Below are positions 35,420-44,149 of a stretch of DNA of 64,000 nucleotides, piece by piece (within the stretch, counting starts at the first letter, position 1; every line of letters begins with the position of its first letter). The DNA is from Chryseobacterium jejuense (GTDB lineage: Bacteria > Bacteroidota > Bacteroidia > Flavobacteriales > Weeksellaceae), in contig NZ_FNEG01000001.1 of assembly GCF_900100075.1 (NCBI RefSeq), forward strand, positions 806,001-870,000, read 5' to 3'. The notes under the pieces were generated by a model. It had not been told where the DNA came from, made no database searches, and saw only the letters and a program-made list of their open reading frames with translations. The translations under genes were made by a program, and so were the position numbers.

Positions 35420-36376
35420 TTAATGTTTATGGTTTTTACGGTATTGAAGTGGGGTAATACCGGTTTGTTTTTTAAAAAAGCGTCCAAAGTAGGAATCATC
35501 CGTAAAGTTAAGCTCCATGGCAATCATAGATACGGTATCCGTGGTTTGGATAAGTCTTGACTTGGCTTCCTGGATCAGCTGCTTCTGAATAAAATGACTG
35601 GCAGGAAATCCGGAAACCTCTTTTATCACATCGTTAAGGTGGTTGGGATGTACATGCAGAAGTTCAGCATAGTCTGAAACCTGCTTTTTATCCATAAAAT
35701 GCTGGTTGATTAGTAATTGAAACTGTGCTGCCAGCTGGTCTTTCCTGGATAAAGAGAAGGCATCGGGAGAGGTTTGTTTATTGTAAATACGTTCTGCTTC
35801 CAAAAGGATAACATTCAGAAACATGCGGGTTAGAAGATCATCATTGAAGGTGGTTTTTTGACATTTTTCGCTGTTTAATTTCCAGAAAAGATGCTCCATC
35901 ATTTGGGTTTCCCTTTCTGAAAGCTTGATGAACGGTTCCTGATTGACCTGAAAGAAAGGAAACTGATTGAGCTTAATCTGATGTTTAATACACAGCAAAA
36001 AATAATCGGCATCAAACATGCAGAAAATTCCTTTCACATCATTGCTCCATCGCTCCACGGCATGAAGCTGATTTTCTCCGATGAAATAAAGGGTTCCAGG
36101 TAAGAAGTGATAGAGATTATGGCCAATATTTTCCTCTATTTCTCCTTCTGTAAGCAGGATAACGCTGTAAAACTTCCGCCTTGTCTGTTTTCCTTCTATA
36201 GGTTTTTGTCCTTTTTTAAGTTCTTCCAGTTTAGCGATTTCCAGAAAGCCGCTTCCATGGGTATACGTAATATTACTACATTCTTCGCAGAAGGAAGCAG
36301 GGGCATCATTCAGATAAAAATCTTTAAAATCCTGTTCATTTTTTAGTTCCCTGATCTCAGATTGTTTCATATTCAA
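35420..36376 (-). CDS. AraC family transcriptional regulator
   Basis: The product is 318 residues. The N-terminal part looks like a cupin-type sensing domain (RRKFYSVILLTEGEIEENIG, HNLYHFLPGTLYFIGENQLH). The C-terminal AraC DNA-binding domain has two helix-turn-helices: KKQVSDYAELLHVHPNHLND (near 224-243) and DTVSMIAMELNFTDDSYFGR (near 272-291), ending FFKKQTGITPLQYRK. Likely an activator responding to a small molecule. It lies first in the AraC-GNAT-Crp string. A strong hairpin terminator at 36473-36509 separates it from the NTF2-like gene upstream. Confidence 0.9.
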   Translation of the reverse strand: MNMKQSEIRELKNEQDFKDFYLNDAPASFCEECSNITYTHGSGFLEIAKLEELKKGQKPIEGKQTRRKFYSVILLTEGEIEENIGHNLYHFLPGTLYFIGENQLHAVERWSNDVKGIFCMFDADYFLLCIKHQIKLNQFPFFQVNQEPFIKLSERETQMMEHLFWKLNSEKCQKTTFNDDLLTRMFLNVILLEAERIYNKQTSPDAFSLSRKDQLAAQFQLLINQHFMDKKQVSDYAELLHVHPNHLNDVIKEVSGFPASHFIQKQLIQEAKSRLIQTTDTVSMIAMELNFTDDSYFGRFFKKQTGITPLQYRKNHKH

Positions 36377-36472
36377 TTATTAGTTTTCCTGGAAGGTTCA
36401 GTTGCCCTAAAGATAGGTATACATCCCGGTTTTTGTATAGTAAAAGCATCTATAAATTCCATAGAAAGTTTG

Positions 36473-36509
36473 AATAAGGCCGCCATTCCTCAGGAATGGC
36501 GGCCTTATT
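36473..36509 (-). terminator. Perfect 17-bp stem terminator
   Basis: AATAAGGCCGCCATTCC (36473-36489) pairs perfectly with GGAATGGCGGCCTTATT (36493-36509) around a TCA loop. It lies 20 bp after the stop codon of the NTF2-like gene (minus strand); its GC core with AT ends can work in both directions. Confidence 0.85.
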
Positions 36510-36529
36510 ATATACTATTTGAAAAACAA

Positions 36530-36868
36530 TTACTGCTCGTTCAGCAATGATCTTGGATCAAATACTACTTTTAAAGAATGGATCTTGCCATCCGTAATCT
36601 GATACCATCCTGAAGCCTCTATGGTTTTATTTCCCATATCAATCATATACCAGAACGAAACATCTTCCCCTGCGGTGAAGGTTTTCATAATCTGATACTT
36701 AAATTTCATCTGCCTCATGTCTTTCATATACACTGAGGCTCCCTCTCTTGTTCCCAGGACACCTAGAAATTTAAACTCAGGATCAAGGCAGCTTTCTGCT
36801 TTGTCGAAATCTTCCTCATTTAAATACTGAATAAACTGTTCTGCGACATTTTGGATTGTATTGTTCAT
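36530..36868 (-). CDS. NTF2/SnoaL-like protein
   Basis: The product is 112 residues with the SnoaL-like layout: helix NVAEQFIQYLNEEDFDKAES, CLDPEFKFLGVLGTREGASV, strands MKFKYQIMKTFTAGEDVSFWYMID, and IEASGWYQITDGKIHSLKVV. No signal peptide. Cytoplasmic small-molecule-binding or isomerase fold; substrate unknown. Single gene with a TAATTTTG element at 36887-36894 and a Crp-like palindrome at 36917-36932 upstream. It therefore has one of the clearer regulatory regions in the window. Confidence 0.8.
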   Translation of the reverse strand: MNNTIQNVAEQFIQYLNEEDFDKAESCLDPEFKFLGVLGTREGASVYMKDMRQMKFKYQIMKTFTAGEDVSFWYMIDMGNKTIEASGWYQITDGKIHSLKVVFDPRSLLNEQ

Positions 36869-36886
36869 AATATTGTTTTATATAAG

Positions 36887-36934
36887 CAAAATTAAAGGAT
36901 CAGGAGCGATCTTCTTTGTGATGATCGTCACAAA
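36887..36934 (-). promoter_or_regulatory. Promoter with Crp/Fnr-type palindrome TGTGA-N6-TCACA
   Basis: The minus strand has TAATTTTG (36894-36887), 18 bp before the ATG. TGTGA-TGATCG-TCACA (36917-36932), extendable to TTTGTGA/TCACAAA (36915-36934), lies centred near the -33 region. A Crp/Fnr-family gene is 2.3 kb away at 34079-34645. Confidence 0.55.
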
Positions 36935-36946
36935 ATAATTGTAAAT

Positions 36947-37672
36947 CTAATTTTTTTCAACATTCATAATCACAATAGGAGGACGGTGGATATGTTGTTC
37001 AAAATCAGGCCGAAGTTGTAAAAGTTCTTGAGCAGGGCTTGGCTCTTCCAGGTTTTTTAAGATAAAACCAGCTTTTAATAGGGCATTGACAATCGTACTT
37101 AATTGATGATGATATTTTTCTACATTTTTTACAAACCAGTCCTGTTTTCGGAGGGTCTCTTCAGAATAATGGTTGATTGGCCAATATTTTTCACCATTCA
37201 ACTCTTGCCAAGGCTTTAATGCGGCTGTGCAAATGGGATGTTCCATCGAAAATAAAAATTGTCCGCCAGCGTTTAATCCATCATATATTTTTTGAAAAAG
37301 AGTATCCAGATTTTCAATATAGTGTAAGGTCATTGAACTTATAACAAGATCAAATCTGTTGATACCAAAATCAAAATCTTCCAGTGCTGAACATACCCAT
37401 TCTACAATAGAAGATGAAGTTCTGCTTTGGGCTTCATTCAGCATTTTCTGTGAAATATCCAATCCTGTAATTTGTTTTGGATTTTGTTTCAATAACTCCC
37501 GAACCTGATGGCCCAGACCACATCCCATATCCAGAATGGTTTTATCCTTAATAGGCTGCATTAATCTCTTTATTACCGGTTGCTCCAATAAATCATTCAA
37601 TCCTTTGTCTCCGTCACGGAGGGCTTTATATCCGCTGAAAAACTCTGGGTTGTCATAAATATTCTGCTTCAT
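36947..37672 (-). CDS. Class I SAM-dependent methyltransferase
   Basis: The product is 241 residues. SAM motif I is ILDMGCGLGHQVRELL (near 46-61), the acidic motif II ITGLDISQKMLNEAQ (near 69-83), then DFDFGINRFDLVISSMTLHY (near 97-116) as motif III region with HYIENL. C-terminal EHPICTAALKPWQEL is typical of Methyltransf_11/25-like enzymes. It probably methylates a small molecule in the cytoplasm. It stands downstream of a GNAT gene after 47 bp on the same strand. Confidence 0.85.
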   Translation of the reverse strand: MKQNIYDNPEFFSGYKALRDGDKGLNDLLEQPVIKRLMQPIKDKTILDMGCGLGHQVRELLKQNPKQITGLDISQKMLNEAQSRTSSSIVEWVCSALEDFDFGINRFDLVISSMTLHYIENLDTLFQKIYDGLNAGGQFLFSMEHPICTAALKPWQELNGEKYWPINHYSEETLRKQDWFVKNVEKYHHQLSTIVNALLKAGFILKNLEEPSPAQELLQLRPDFEQHIHRPPIVIMNVEKN

Positions 37673-37719
37673 AGTATGATCTTAAAATTATTGTGATAAA
37701 AAATTATCTTTATTACGTT

Positions 37720-38136
37720 TTATAAAGTTTTTCTGTAATAGTATTTTTCAAAACCTTTGGGAAAATCATGCTCAGTTCCTATTTTCTCAAAACCCAGTTT
37801 TTCATAGAACTCAGGAGCCTGAAAACTGAATGTATTTAATGCAACATACTCACAGTTTCTTACCCTGGCTTCCTCTATGGCTGCATGAACCAATTGCCTT
37901 CCCAACCCTCTGTTTTTGTACTCTTCAGAAACAGCCAATTTTTGGATTTCCAAAGTACCCCAGATGGAACGGCCATACAAACCTCCTACTACCTGTTTGT
38001 TGTCATTGATTATGATTTCCAAAGGCTTGTTGATGCTATCAATTTCTTTGGTGTGTTTTAGATTATGCTTGTAAAGAAGCTCAGATACTACATCATAATA
38101 TTCTTCTGTAATCTTGTCTTTCTGGGTTAGTTTCAT
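37720..38136 (-). CDS. GNAT family N-acetyltransferase
   Basis: The product is 138 residues, a full single-domain GNAT. Strand NDNKQVVGGLYGRSIWGTLE, WIKL-like IQKLAVSEEYKNRGLGRQLV (near 68-87, with the Q/RxxGxG/A-type acetyl-CoA loop NRGLGRQ), and NTFSFQAPEFYEKLGFEKIG (near 102-121). It acetylates an unknown amine substrate. Possible co-transcription with the methyltransferase gene downstream. Confidence 0.88.
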   Translation of the reverse strand: MKLTQKDKITEEYYDVVSELLYKHNLKHTKEIDSINKPLEIIINDNKQVVGGLYGRSIWGTLEIQKLAVSEEYKNRGLGRQLVHAAIEEARVRNCEYVALNTFSFQAPEFYEKLGFEKIGTEHDFPKGFEKYYYRKTL

Positions 38137-38296
38137 AGATAAATAGTAATGTAATGACTTTAGATTAAGTCGGATGGATTAAAATTCCGTTTAAATTACA
38201 AAAAAGTCTGTGACAGAAGCTTGAAAAATTGCAATTAAAATGTATGAATGTATAAAAAGAATGATCATCGATAAAATTTTTACATGTAAATAACAA

Positions 38297-38329
38297 AACC
38301 CTGCATTTCTCTGAAGTACAGGGCTTTTT
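38297..38329 (-). terminator. Terminator left behind a decayed gene
   Basis: CCCTG (38299-38303) and CAGGG (38319-38323) pair with an AT flank on each side; T-runs occur on both strands. It lies 23 bp after the stop codon of the remnant at 38347. Confidence 0.6.
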
Positions 38330-38346
38330 AATAAAGTGTTCTGAAT

Positions 38347-38478
38347 TTAAATATACTTGAGGATATCATCAACTAAATGATCAATTTCATTAATGTTATC
38401 GTTAACACATTGCTCTGTAGTATTGGTTTTGATACCGTTTTCCAATTTGGATTTTAAGCCTAGGATAGGGAAATACAT
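38347..38478 (-). pseudogene. Short ORF, probable 3' remnant of a lost gene
   Basis: A 43-residue frame begins MYFPILGLKSKLENG and ends IDHLVDDILKYI. The open frame extends about 19 codons further upstream without a start before meeting a TAG. It carries a natural-looking C-terminus and is followed by a hairpin terminator on the same strand, but there is no promoter or ribosome-binding site. This fits the surviving end of a degraded gene rather than a complete one. I do not recognise the parent family. The rest of the 38137-38640 gap shows nothing else. Confidence 0.4.
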
Positions 38479-38661
38479 AAAAAAAGGAATTTTTGAAACG
38501 ATATGGGGATCTAATCCTTTATGGTTTGAATTATATTTCTAAAGATAGTTAATTTTGTAATTTTAATGAATAATCTATTGCAATTCAGTGTTTTAATGGG
38601 TGTTTTTTTAGCGTAGCCAATTCAAGTTAAATATGTAAATTTGGCCATTACACCTGTAACT

Positions 38662-39432
38662 ATGAATATGAGAATACTTTATAACCGATTAAACTGGATC
38701 TTAATCCCTTCATTTATTATCATTTGCAGTTGTTCAAAAGAAAAAAAAGAACTTTCCCAAACTAAAAATGAAGCTGTTTCTGCAAAAGCAAATACAAATG
38801 ACTCTGTAGAAGTTTTACATACAGTTGTTGACACAAAAAAGGATCCTGCTGATTTTGTTCCAAAAGGGTATAAAATTTTTGAAAAATCCTATGGTGATCT
38901 CAATAAAGATGGATTGGAAGACTGTATGCTCATCATCAAAAAAATAGATGCTGCTAATATTGTAAACCATGAATCCCGAGGGAAGCTGGATATGAACCGT
39001 CGTGGTATTATAGTACTTTTTAAAAATCAGAATGGTTATCAGCTGGCTGCTGAAAATGACAGTTGTTTTTCCTCTGAAAATGAAGATGGAGGCGTTTATT
39101 ATTCTCCGGAACTTCTTGTAGAAGCTGAAAAAGGAAACCTGATTGTTCATTATGCCCATGGGAGATATGGATATTGGCGGTATATATTCAGGTATCAGAA
39201 TGCTGGCTTTGAACTGATTGGATATGATGAAAGTTCCAATAATGGGCCATTGGTAAACAGTGCAACCAGTATCAATTTTTCAACAAAAAAGAAACGGAAA
39301 GATACCAATACCAATGAGGAAGCAGTAGGCGGAGACGAAATATTCGAAACCACCTGGACCAATATCAAAATTACCAAATTGCTTACCCTTACGGAAATCA
39401 AGGATTTTGACGAACTGGAAATGTCATATTAA
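38662..39432 (+). CDS. Lipoprotein of unknown function
   Basis: The product is 256 residues from the ATG at 38662 (an ATG two codons on is equally possible). A lipoprotein signal ends IIICSCSKEKK, with the lipid Cys near residue 23. The region KSYGDLNKDGLEDCMLII contains a DxNxDGxxD calcium-binding-like loop, as in VCBS/FG-GAP-type proteins. I know this as a recurring Bacteroidota lipoprotein pattern without assigned function. It probably faces the periplasm or surface. A TAAATTTG element lies at 38636-38643, just before the start. Confidence 0.72.
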   Translation: MNMRILYNRLNWILIPSFIIICSCSKEKKELSQTKNEAVSAKANTNDSVEVLHTVVDTKKDPADFVPKGYKIFEKSYGDLNKDGLEDCMLIIKKIDAANIVNHESRGKLDMNRRGIIVLFKNQNGYQLAAENDSCFSSENEDGGVYYSPELLVEAEKGNLIVHYAHGRYGYWRYIFRYQNAGFELIGYDESSNNGPLVNSATSINFSTKKKRKDTNTNEEAVGGDEIFETTWTNIKITKLLTLTEIKDFDELEMSY

Positions 39433-39524
39433 ATCTGATATCTGAAATTAATGCAATTCACAACCATACATAAGTTAAAAATTAGACTTTTGTCATTCTG
39501 AGAGCAGCGAAGAATCTCTTTAAA

Positions 39525-40667
39525 TTATTTTACGGCAAGCAGAGTAATTCTGTCCCGAGCATAGGAGATCTGTTCTTTTTCCTTTTCCTGATCCGGATTG
39601 TTCTTAAGGTACAAATGATAGTAGGTTACAGCATTTTTAGGCTGTTTCAGATTAAGATCATATAAAAGGCCTAAACGATAATAAATAATATTGCTGGCGC
39701 CAAAGGTTAGTCCTCTTTTATAAGCTGTTACTGCATCATTGTACTGGTTTTTAGCTTCGTAAATTCCTGCCAGCGCAGCATAATAAAGAGTGGTGTGGTC
39801 TGAAATGGCTTCATCAATTGTTTTCTGGGCGTAGATTGCAGCCCTATTATAATCTTTCAGTTCGCGATAACTTAATGCCATGTAATATAGTGTTCCTTCA
39901 TTCTGCATTCCCAGATCTTCCAACACTTTATAAAGCTCAACGCAGCGCTGGTAATTTTTTACATAGAAATAAGCTTGCCCCATTTCATTCATGACATTAG
40001 CATCCGCATGAACTTTTAATAACTTCTCACCAGTTTCAATAACCTCGTGATATTTACCCAAACGGTTGGAGATAGGGAGTTGGGTCTGTTGCAATGTAAA
40101 GTTTTCCGGATCGGCAGCGATGGCTGTTTTCAAAACATCATAAGCTGGCTGAAACTGCTTGAGACCATTGTAAACCATGGCCAGATCATAGGCAATATCA
40201 GGATCAGTAGCATTCAAACTGTTGGCTTTTTTAAGGTATTCAAGTTTGGTTTCAGGAGTATCCGTATAAGCTGCCATTTGTTTGTAAGCAGTGAAGTTTT
40301 GGCTGTCTAGCTGAATAATCTGTTGAAGATACGTTTTGGCATTCGTAATATTTCCTCTTCTGGAATTGATATTGGCCAGACTGAAAAGAACAGGAATACT
40401 GTTGGGTTGAAGGGTATTCACTTTTGTATAGCTTTTTTCTGCATCCGGAAGTTTCCCGGCCATCATTTGGCAATAAGCGATTTGCGTCAATGCTTTTATA
40501 TCCTGTGTATCAGCAGGATAAATACTTTGTAGATACTGGGCAGCATCTGCATACCGTTGATTCTCATAATATTCAAGCAGCTTCTCTGTATCAATTTTCG
40601 GGGTCTGGGCCATTACCGTTTTGAAACTTAGGCCAATAAGAAGGATAGAAAGCCATATTTTCATCAT
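39525..40667 (-). CDS. Exported tetratricopeptide-repeat protein
   Basis: The product is 380 residues with a signal peptide (1-20, IWLSILLIGLSFKTVMAQ). Tandem 34-residue TPR units follow, for example YADAAQYLQSIYPADTQDIK, KLPDAEKSYTKVNTLQPNSI, NITNAKTYLQQIIQLDSQNF, KQFQPAYDVLKTAIAADPEN and NQYNDAVTAYKRGLTFGASN. It should be a periplasmic protein-protein interaction scaffold. It is convergent with the lipoprotein gene and divergent from DinB. No enzyme domain is attached. Confidence 0.85.
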   Translation of the reverse strand: MMKIWLSILLIGLSFKTVMAQTPKIDTEKLLEYYENQRYADAAQYLQSIYPADTQDIKALTQIAYCQMMAGKLPDAEKSYTKVNTLQPNSIPVLFSLANINSRRGNITNAKTYLQQIIQLDSQNFTAYKQMAAYTDTPETKLEYLKKANSLNATDPDIAYDLAMVYNGLKQFQPAYDVLKTAIAADPENFTLQQTQLPISNRLGKYHEVIETGEKLLKVHADANVMNEMGQAYFYVKNYQRCVELYKVLEDLGMQNEGTLYYMALSYRELKDYNRAAIYAQKTIDEAISDHTTLYYAALAGIYEAKNQYNDAVTAYKRGLTFGASNIIYYRLGLLYDLNLKQPKNAVTYYHLYLKNNPDQEKEKEQISYARDRITLLAVK

Positions 40668-40836
40668 TATTAATTTTTATACCTAAAATATTAGTTATTT
40701 ATTATACCTGCAAATTTTATCCTCACTTGTTAGTGATTTTTTTGAAATTTTAACAAACAAGTGTGATAAGAGAAAAATAAATAGTTAGGATTTCTTATAT
40801 TCACAATAGACAAATCATTAATATAAACCTTTAGAA

Positions 40837-41340
40837 ATGGAAATTACATCTGTAGCATCATTCATAGATTATTATGAAAAAATCAGGGCGAGAACCAACA
40901 AAATTATTGAAATTGTCCCTCCAGAACATATTGATTTCTCTTATAAACCGGGAAAATTTACCATCGGGGATCAGATAAGGCATATTGCAACTATAGAAAG
41001 GTATATGTATGGTGAAACCATTTCAGGAAGAGAAAGTGCTTATCCGGGATGTGGAAAAGAACTGGCAGACGGCTATGAAAATAGTGTAGCTTTTTTCAAT
41101 GAGATGCATAACCAGACCTTGGAAATTATTAAAGGGCTTTCAGATGAAGATCTTAACCGTAAATGCCTTACCCCAGCCAATAATCCAATCTCTATATGGA
41201 AATGGCTTAGAGCAATGGTAGAGCATGAGATCCACCATAGGGCAGAACTCTATATTTACCTCAATCTTTTGGATATCAAGACGCCTCAGATTTTTGGTTT
41301 TTCAGCAGAAGAAGTTCAGGATTTAAGTGTGAAGCTTTAG
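40837..41340 (+). CDS. DinB family protein
   Basis: The product is 167 residues, a four-helix DinB/YfiT-like metalloprotein. The metal-binding His residues fit H49 (DQIRHIATIERYMYG) and the pair in EHEIHHRAELYIYL (near 129-142). Many such proteins bind a divalent metal and act as thiol- or glutathione-dependent transferases; the substrate is unknown. Cytoplasmic. It is followed 76 bp later by an S41 protease gene on the same strand. Confidence 0.85.
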   Translation: MEITSVASFIDYYEKIRARTNKIIEIVPPEHIDFSYKPGKFTIGDQIRHIATIERYMYGETISGRESAYPGCGKELADGYENSVAFFNEMHNQTLEIIKGLSDEDLNRKCLTPANNPISIWKWLRAMVEHEIHHRAELYIYLNLLDIKTPQIFGFSAEEVQDLSVKL

Positions 41341-41416
41341 ATTTCAGCATTATCAATGGTCTGGAGTCATTAAAATGATGACGGGTAATTTGTATATTGC
41401 CGTTCAAAAATTAATA

Positions 41417-43192
41417 ATGACCAAACCCTTTATAATTCCTTTATTGCTGCTGGTAAATTCTGTATACGGACAAACAGATATTGAATTAAAACCGGGCGAT
41501 ACGTTAAAATATTCTCCACAATCTCATAAGCTGGGATGGGTTACTGTTCAGTCAAACAATGCTAATGTTGCGGTAGCCCTGTTTATGAATGGTAAAAAAA
41601 TAAAGGAACAGGATGACTCCAGAGGGATAAAAAGTGTGGAAAGGCTTTTTTATACTCCTGAAAAAGGAAAGAAATATGAACTGAAGGTTTGGGCAAAATC
41701 TTACGTTGAAAAAACAAAACCTTCTACAATTTCCATTACAGAATCCAAAACGGTTCCTATCCTGGATGAACAGCTTACTTCAGCTCAGTTTGTGGAAGAC
41801 TTACGGGTTTTCCGTTCCATCAGAGAAAAGGCAAATTCAGGATTGTATGTTTACAGAAGCAGACAGCAGATAGACAGCTTATATCAAAAAGCAGAGGAAG
41901 CAGCAGCGAACAGTAAAAATATTTTCGATTTCTATAAGATAATAGCCAAAGTTACAGGTTTTGAAGGCAGCTGCCATAATTATACGGATCTTCCTAATCA
42001 TGCTTCTTATTATTTGACTCAGAAGCCCGAATACCTTCCCATCACTCTGAAAAATATTGATGGCCATTTGCTGCAGGATTCAAAGGATAATATAATTCCG
42101 CTTGCTGCCGAAATTATTTCCATTAATGGGATTCCTGCCAAAGAAATGATTAATCGTTTTTCCCAATACTATTTTTCTGATGGTTTTTCTATGCCTTACA
42201 GGGAAACAGCAGGCTTTGAAAGGGGAATGCTGGATAAATTTTATATAGAATTCGGAACCCATCAAGAATACAGCATCAAATATCAGTGGAATGGCCATAC
42301 TCATGAGGCTACTTTACCAGGAATTTCATTGGAAGCTTTTAAAAAACTTCAGGAATCAAGACATTCACTTACCCTGGATAAAAAACTGATGGCTGAAAAA
42401 TACAGCCTTACCAAAGAAAGTGATAAGGTATACCGTTTATCAGTAAGAGGATTTGATTTTGCAACAGGTAAAGAAGATCCGGCGTATAACAAATTCAGTG
42501 CTTTTCTTGAGCAGATGATGGATACTTTGGAACGCGATAAAATAACCAATCTTATCATTGATCTGAGAGGAAATACAGGCGGAACCGGAGCACTTTATGA
42601 AAAAGTTTTTACTTATCTCACCCAAAGGCCTTTCCGAGACAGTCATTATGCTTATACCTGGTTTAACGAAGTCCCCATGGAAGAAAAACTGGTAATTACC
42701 CCTCTTTTCCTTTCCAATGGAGTGAAAGATAAACAGGGAGTCAATGCTTACCTTAAACAGCTTTATCCTAAAGAGACTCAGGGCAAATATTATTGGGCAG
42801 ACGATAAAAATCCTTTAATTTTACCTAATGAAAGAACTTTTAAGGGACAGCTTTATCTTCTGGTAGATCAACGTGTAGCTTCCGCAGCTTCTCATTTGGC
42901 CTCTTTAATAAAATCCTATACCAACGCTATTGTGATTGGCAAAGAAACGGTTGGTGGATATTACGAACATAACGGTCATCTTCCGTTAGTGTATGAGCTT
43001 CCCAATACTGGTATTCAGACAGGATTTTCTATCGTTCATGTTATTCAGGATGCTCAAAACCTTCCGGATCAGAAAAAAGGGCAGGGGATTATTCCATACT
43101 ATGAAATACAGCCAACCCGTCAGGAATTTTTAGATCAAACAGATGTTTATCTGAAAAAAGCATTGGAACTCCAGAAACAACATAATCAATAA
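41417..43192 (+). CDS. S41 family peptidase, exported
   Basis: The product is 591 residues from the ATG at 41417, which opens the signal peptide MTKPFIIPLLLLVNSVYGQ; the longer start at 41375 is less likely. An N-terminal domain (about 20-120) resembles a prepeptidase C-type or beta-sandwich fold. The S41 core has NLIIDLRGNTGG (near 375-386) and QRVASAASHLASLIKSY (near 485-501), whose second Ser fits the catalytic nucleophile position, then GKETVGGYY. It acts outside the cytoplasm. A hairpin terminator follows at 43196-43230. Confidence 0.85.
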   Translation: MTKPFIIPLLLLVNSVYGQTDIELKPGDTLKYSPQSHKLGWVTVQSNNANVAVALFMNGKKIKEQDDSRGIKSVERLFYTPEKGKKYELKVWAKSYVEKTKPSTISITESKTVPILDEQLTSAQFVEDLRVFRSIREKANSGLYVYRSRQQIDSLYQKAEEAAANSKNIFDFYKIIAKVTGFEGSCHNYTDLPNHASYYLTQKPEYLPITLKNIDGHLLQDSKDNIIPLAAEIISINGIPAKEMINRFSQYYFSDGFSMPYRETAGFERGMLDKFYIEFGTHQEYSIKYQWNGHTHEATLPGISLEAFKKLQESRHSLTLDKKLMAEKYSLTKESDKVYRLSVRGFDFATGKEDPAYNKFSAFLEQMMDTLERDKITNLIIDLRGNTGGTGALYEKVFTYLTQRPFRDSHYAYTWFNEVPMEEKLVITPLFLSNGVKDKQGVNAYLKQLYPKETQGKYYWADDKNPLILPNERTFKGQLYLLVDQRVASAASHLASLIKSYTNAIVIGKETVGGYYEHNGHLPLVYELPNTGIQTGFSIVHVIQDAQNLPDQKKGQGIIPYYEIQPTRQEFLDQTDVYLKKALELQKQHNQ

Positions 43193-43195
43193 AAT

Positions 43196-43234
43196 AAAAT
43201 GGCTGCAGAGAATTAATCTGTAGCCATTTTATTT
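43196..43234 (+). terminator. Terminator of the S41 peptidase gene
   Basis: AAAATGGCTGCAGA (43196-43209) pairs with TCTGTAGCCATTTT (43217-43230) with one G:T pair and loop GAATTAA, followed by ATTTG. Confidence 0.8.
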
Positions 43235-43422
43235 GAATATCTTGAAAAAGGTTGATTATTTCCCATGTTAGTGTGAAAATTTAGTTTTTTATAAATGTAT
43301 TTTTTCTTTGGTATGATTTTAAAATAGAGGTGTTTACTGGTTTTTATATATCTAAAATGATAGAAATATAATGCAAAAGTCGTAGAACTACTACAAATTT
43401 TCAGATTGAGGTCTTAAAATTT

Positions 43423-43451
43423 TTTGAATATAAATAACCGCTTTATATTTG
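43423..43451 (+). promoter_or_regulatory. Bacteroidota promoter TTTG-N17-TATATTTG
   Basis: TTTG at 43423-43426 and TATATTTG at 43444-43451. It reads toward a short broken ORF at 43503 and then the Imm51 gene at 43683. Confidence 0.5.
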
Positions 43452-43502
43452 TTTTACCATCACACAGAACAAAGTATTATTAACGACTAAAATTTACAGA
43501 CT

Positions 43503-43647
43503 ATGACAGTAATTAAAAAGGACTCTTAATATTCTAAGTGGGAAAAGAACAAAAGCTATTCGGTTAGTATCTGATCCCCAACATTTACAATTATCCATTC
43601 ATTTTAAACTATTTTCTGAAGCCTTTGTTTCAGAAGGTATTTGTTAA
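43503..43647 (+). pseudogene. Possible frameshifted small gene before the Imm51 gene
   Basis: An ATG at 43503 opens MTVIKKDS and stops at 43529. A second frame continues across (SGKRTKAIRLVSDPQHLQLS, IHFKLFSEAFVSEGIC) to a stop at 43645-43647. Shifting frames near 43520 would join them into one protein of about 50 residues. A promoter lies correctly placed upstream (43423-43451). I do not recognise the family, so this is only a candidate decayed gene. Confidence 0.3.
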
Positions 43648-43682
43648 TGCCGAAAAAGAACTGAATTAAAAATACTAATAAT

Positions 43683-44033
43683 ATGGACATTAATCATTTT
43701 AAGGAAACAATTAAGCCTTTTTTCTGGGTAGAACATGCGGGTAGCTTTTCGGTATGTCTGGATGTTGGAAGTTATAAGCAGGAAGTCTTTAATACCAGAG
43801 CAGATGAAGGTTTTGAAGGAAATGGCTACGACTGGGGTTCTTTAGCTCAGGTTTTTCTGGCTGAGAAAAGACCGGATCTAGGCGAAAGTATACGATTTGA
43901 TCCTGAAGGAGGAATGTTTTGTGCTTATTCTTCAGAAGGAAATAAGTTACAGGATTTTATTCTGGATTTTAAAAAAGCCTGTGAAGATGAAGCTGTGATA
44001 ACAGATTTGTTTTCAAGAGCAGAACTGGATTGA
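43683..44033 (+). CDS. Imm51-type immunity protein
   Basis: The product is 116 residues. It matches the Imm51 family closely: SVCLDVGSYKQEVFNTRADE (near 24-43), FEGNGYDWGSLAQVFLAEKR (near 45-64), FDPEGGMFCAYSSEGNKL (near 74-91), and ACEDEAVITDLFSRAELD at the end. Imm51 proteins neutralise toxins of polymorphic toxin systems. No toxin gene lies beside it, so it is an orphan immunity gene protecting against toxins of relatives, or a leftover of a lost module. A hypothetical gene follows 116 bp later and may be a second immunity gene. Confidence 0.85.
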   Translation: MDINHFKETIKPFFWVEHAGSFSVCLDVGSYKQEVFNTRADEGFEGNGYDWGSLAQVFLAEKRPDLGESIRFDPEGGMFCAYSSEGNKLQDFILDFKKACEDEAVITDLFSRAELD

Positions 44034-44149
44034 TTCTCAATTAAAAGATAATACGCTTGCTTTTGGGGATGAGGTCTATCGGTATCTAATAAAAAAGAGA
44101 TAGCCGGATTTGGCAAACAATATTTTAAACCAATCTAATAAAAAATAAT

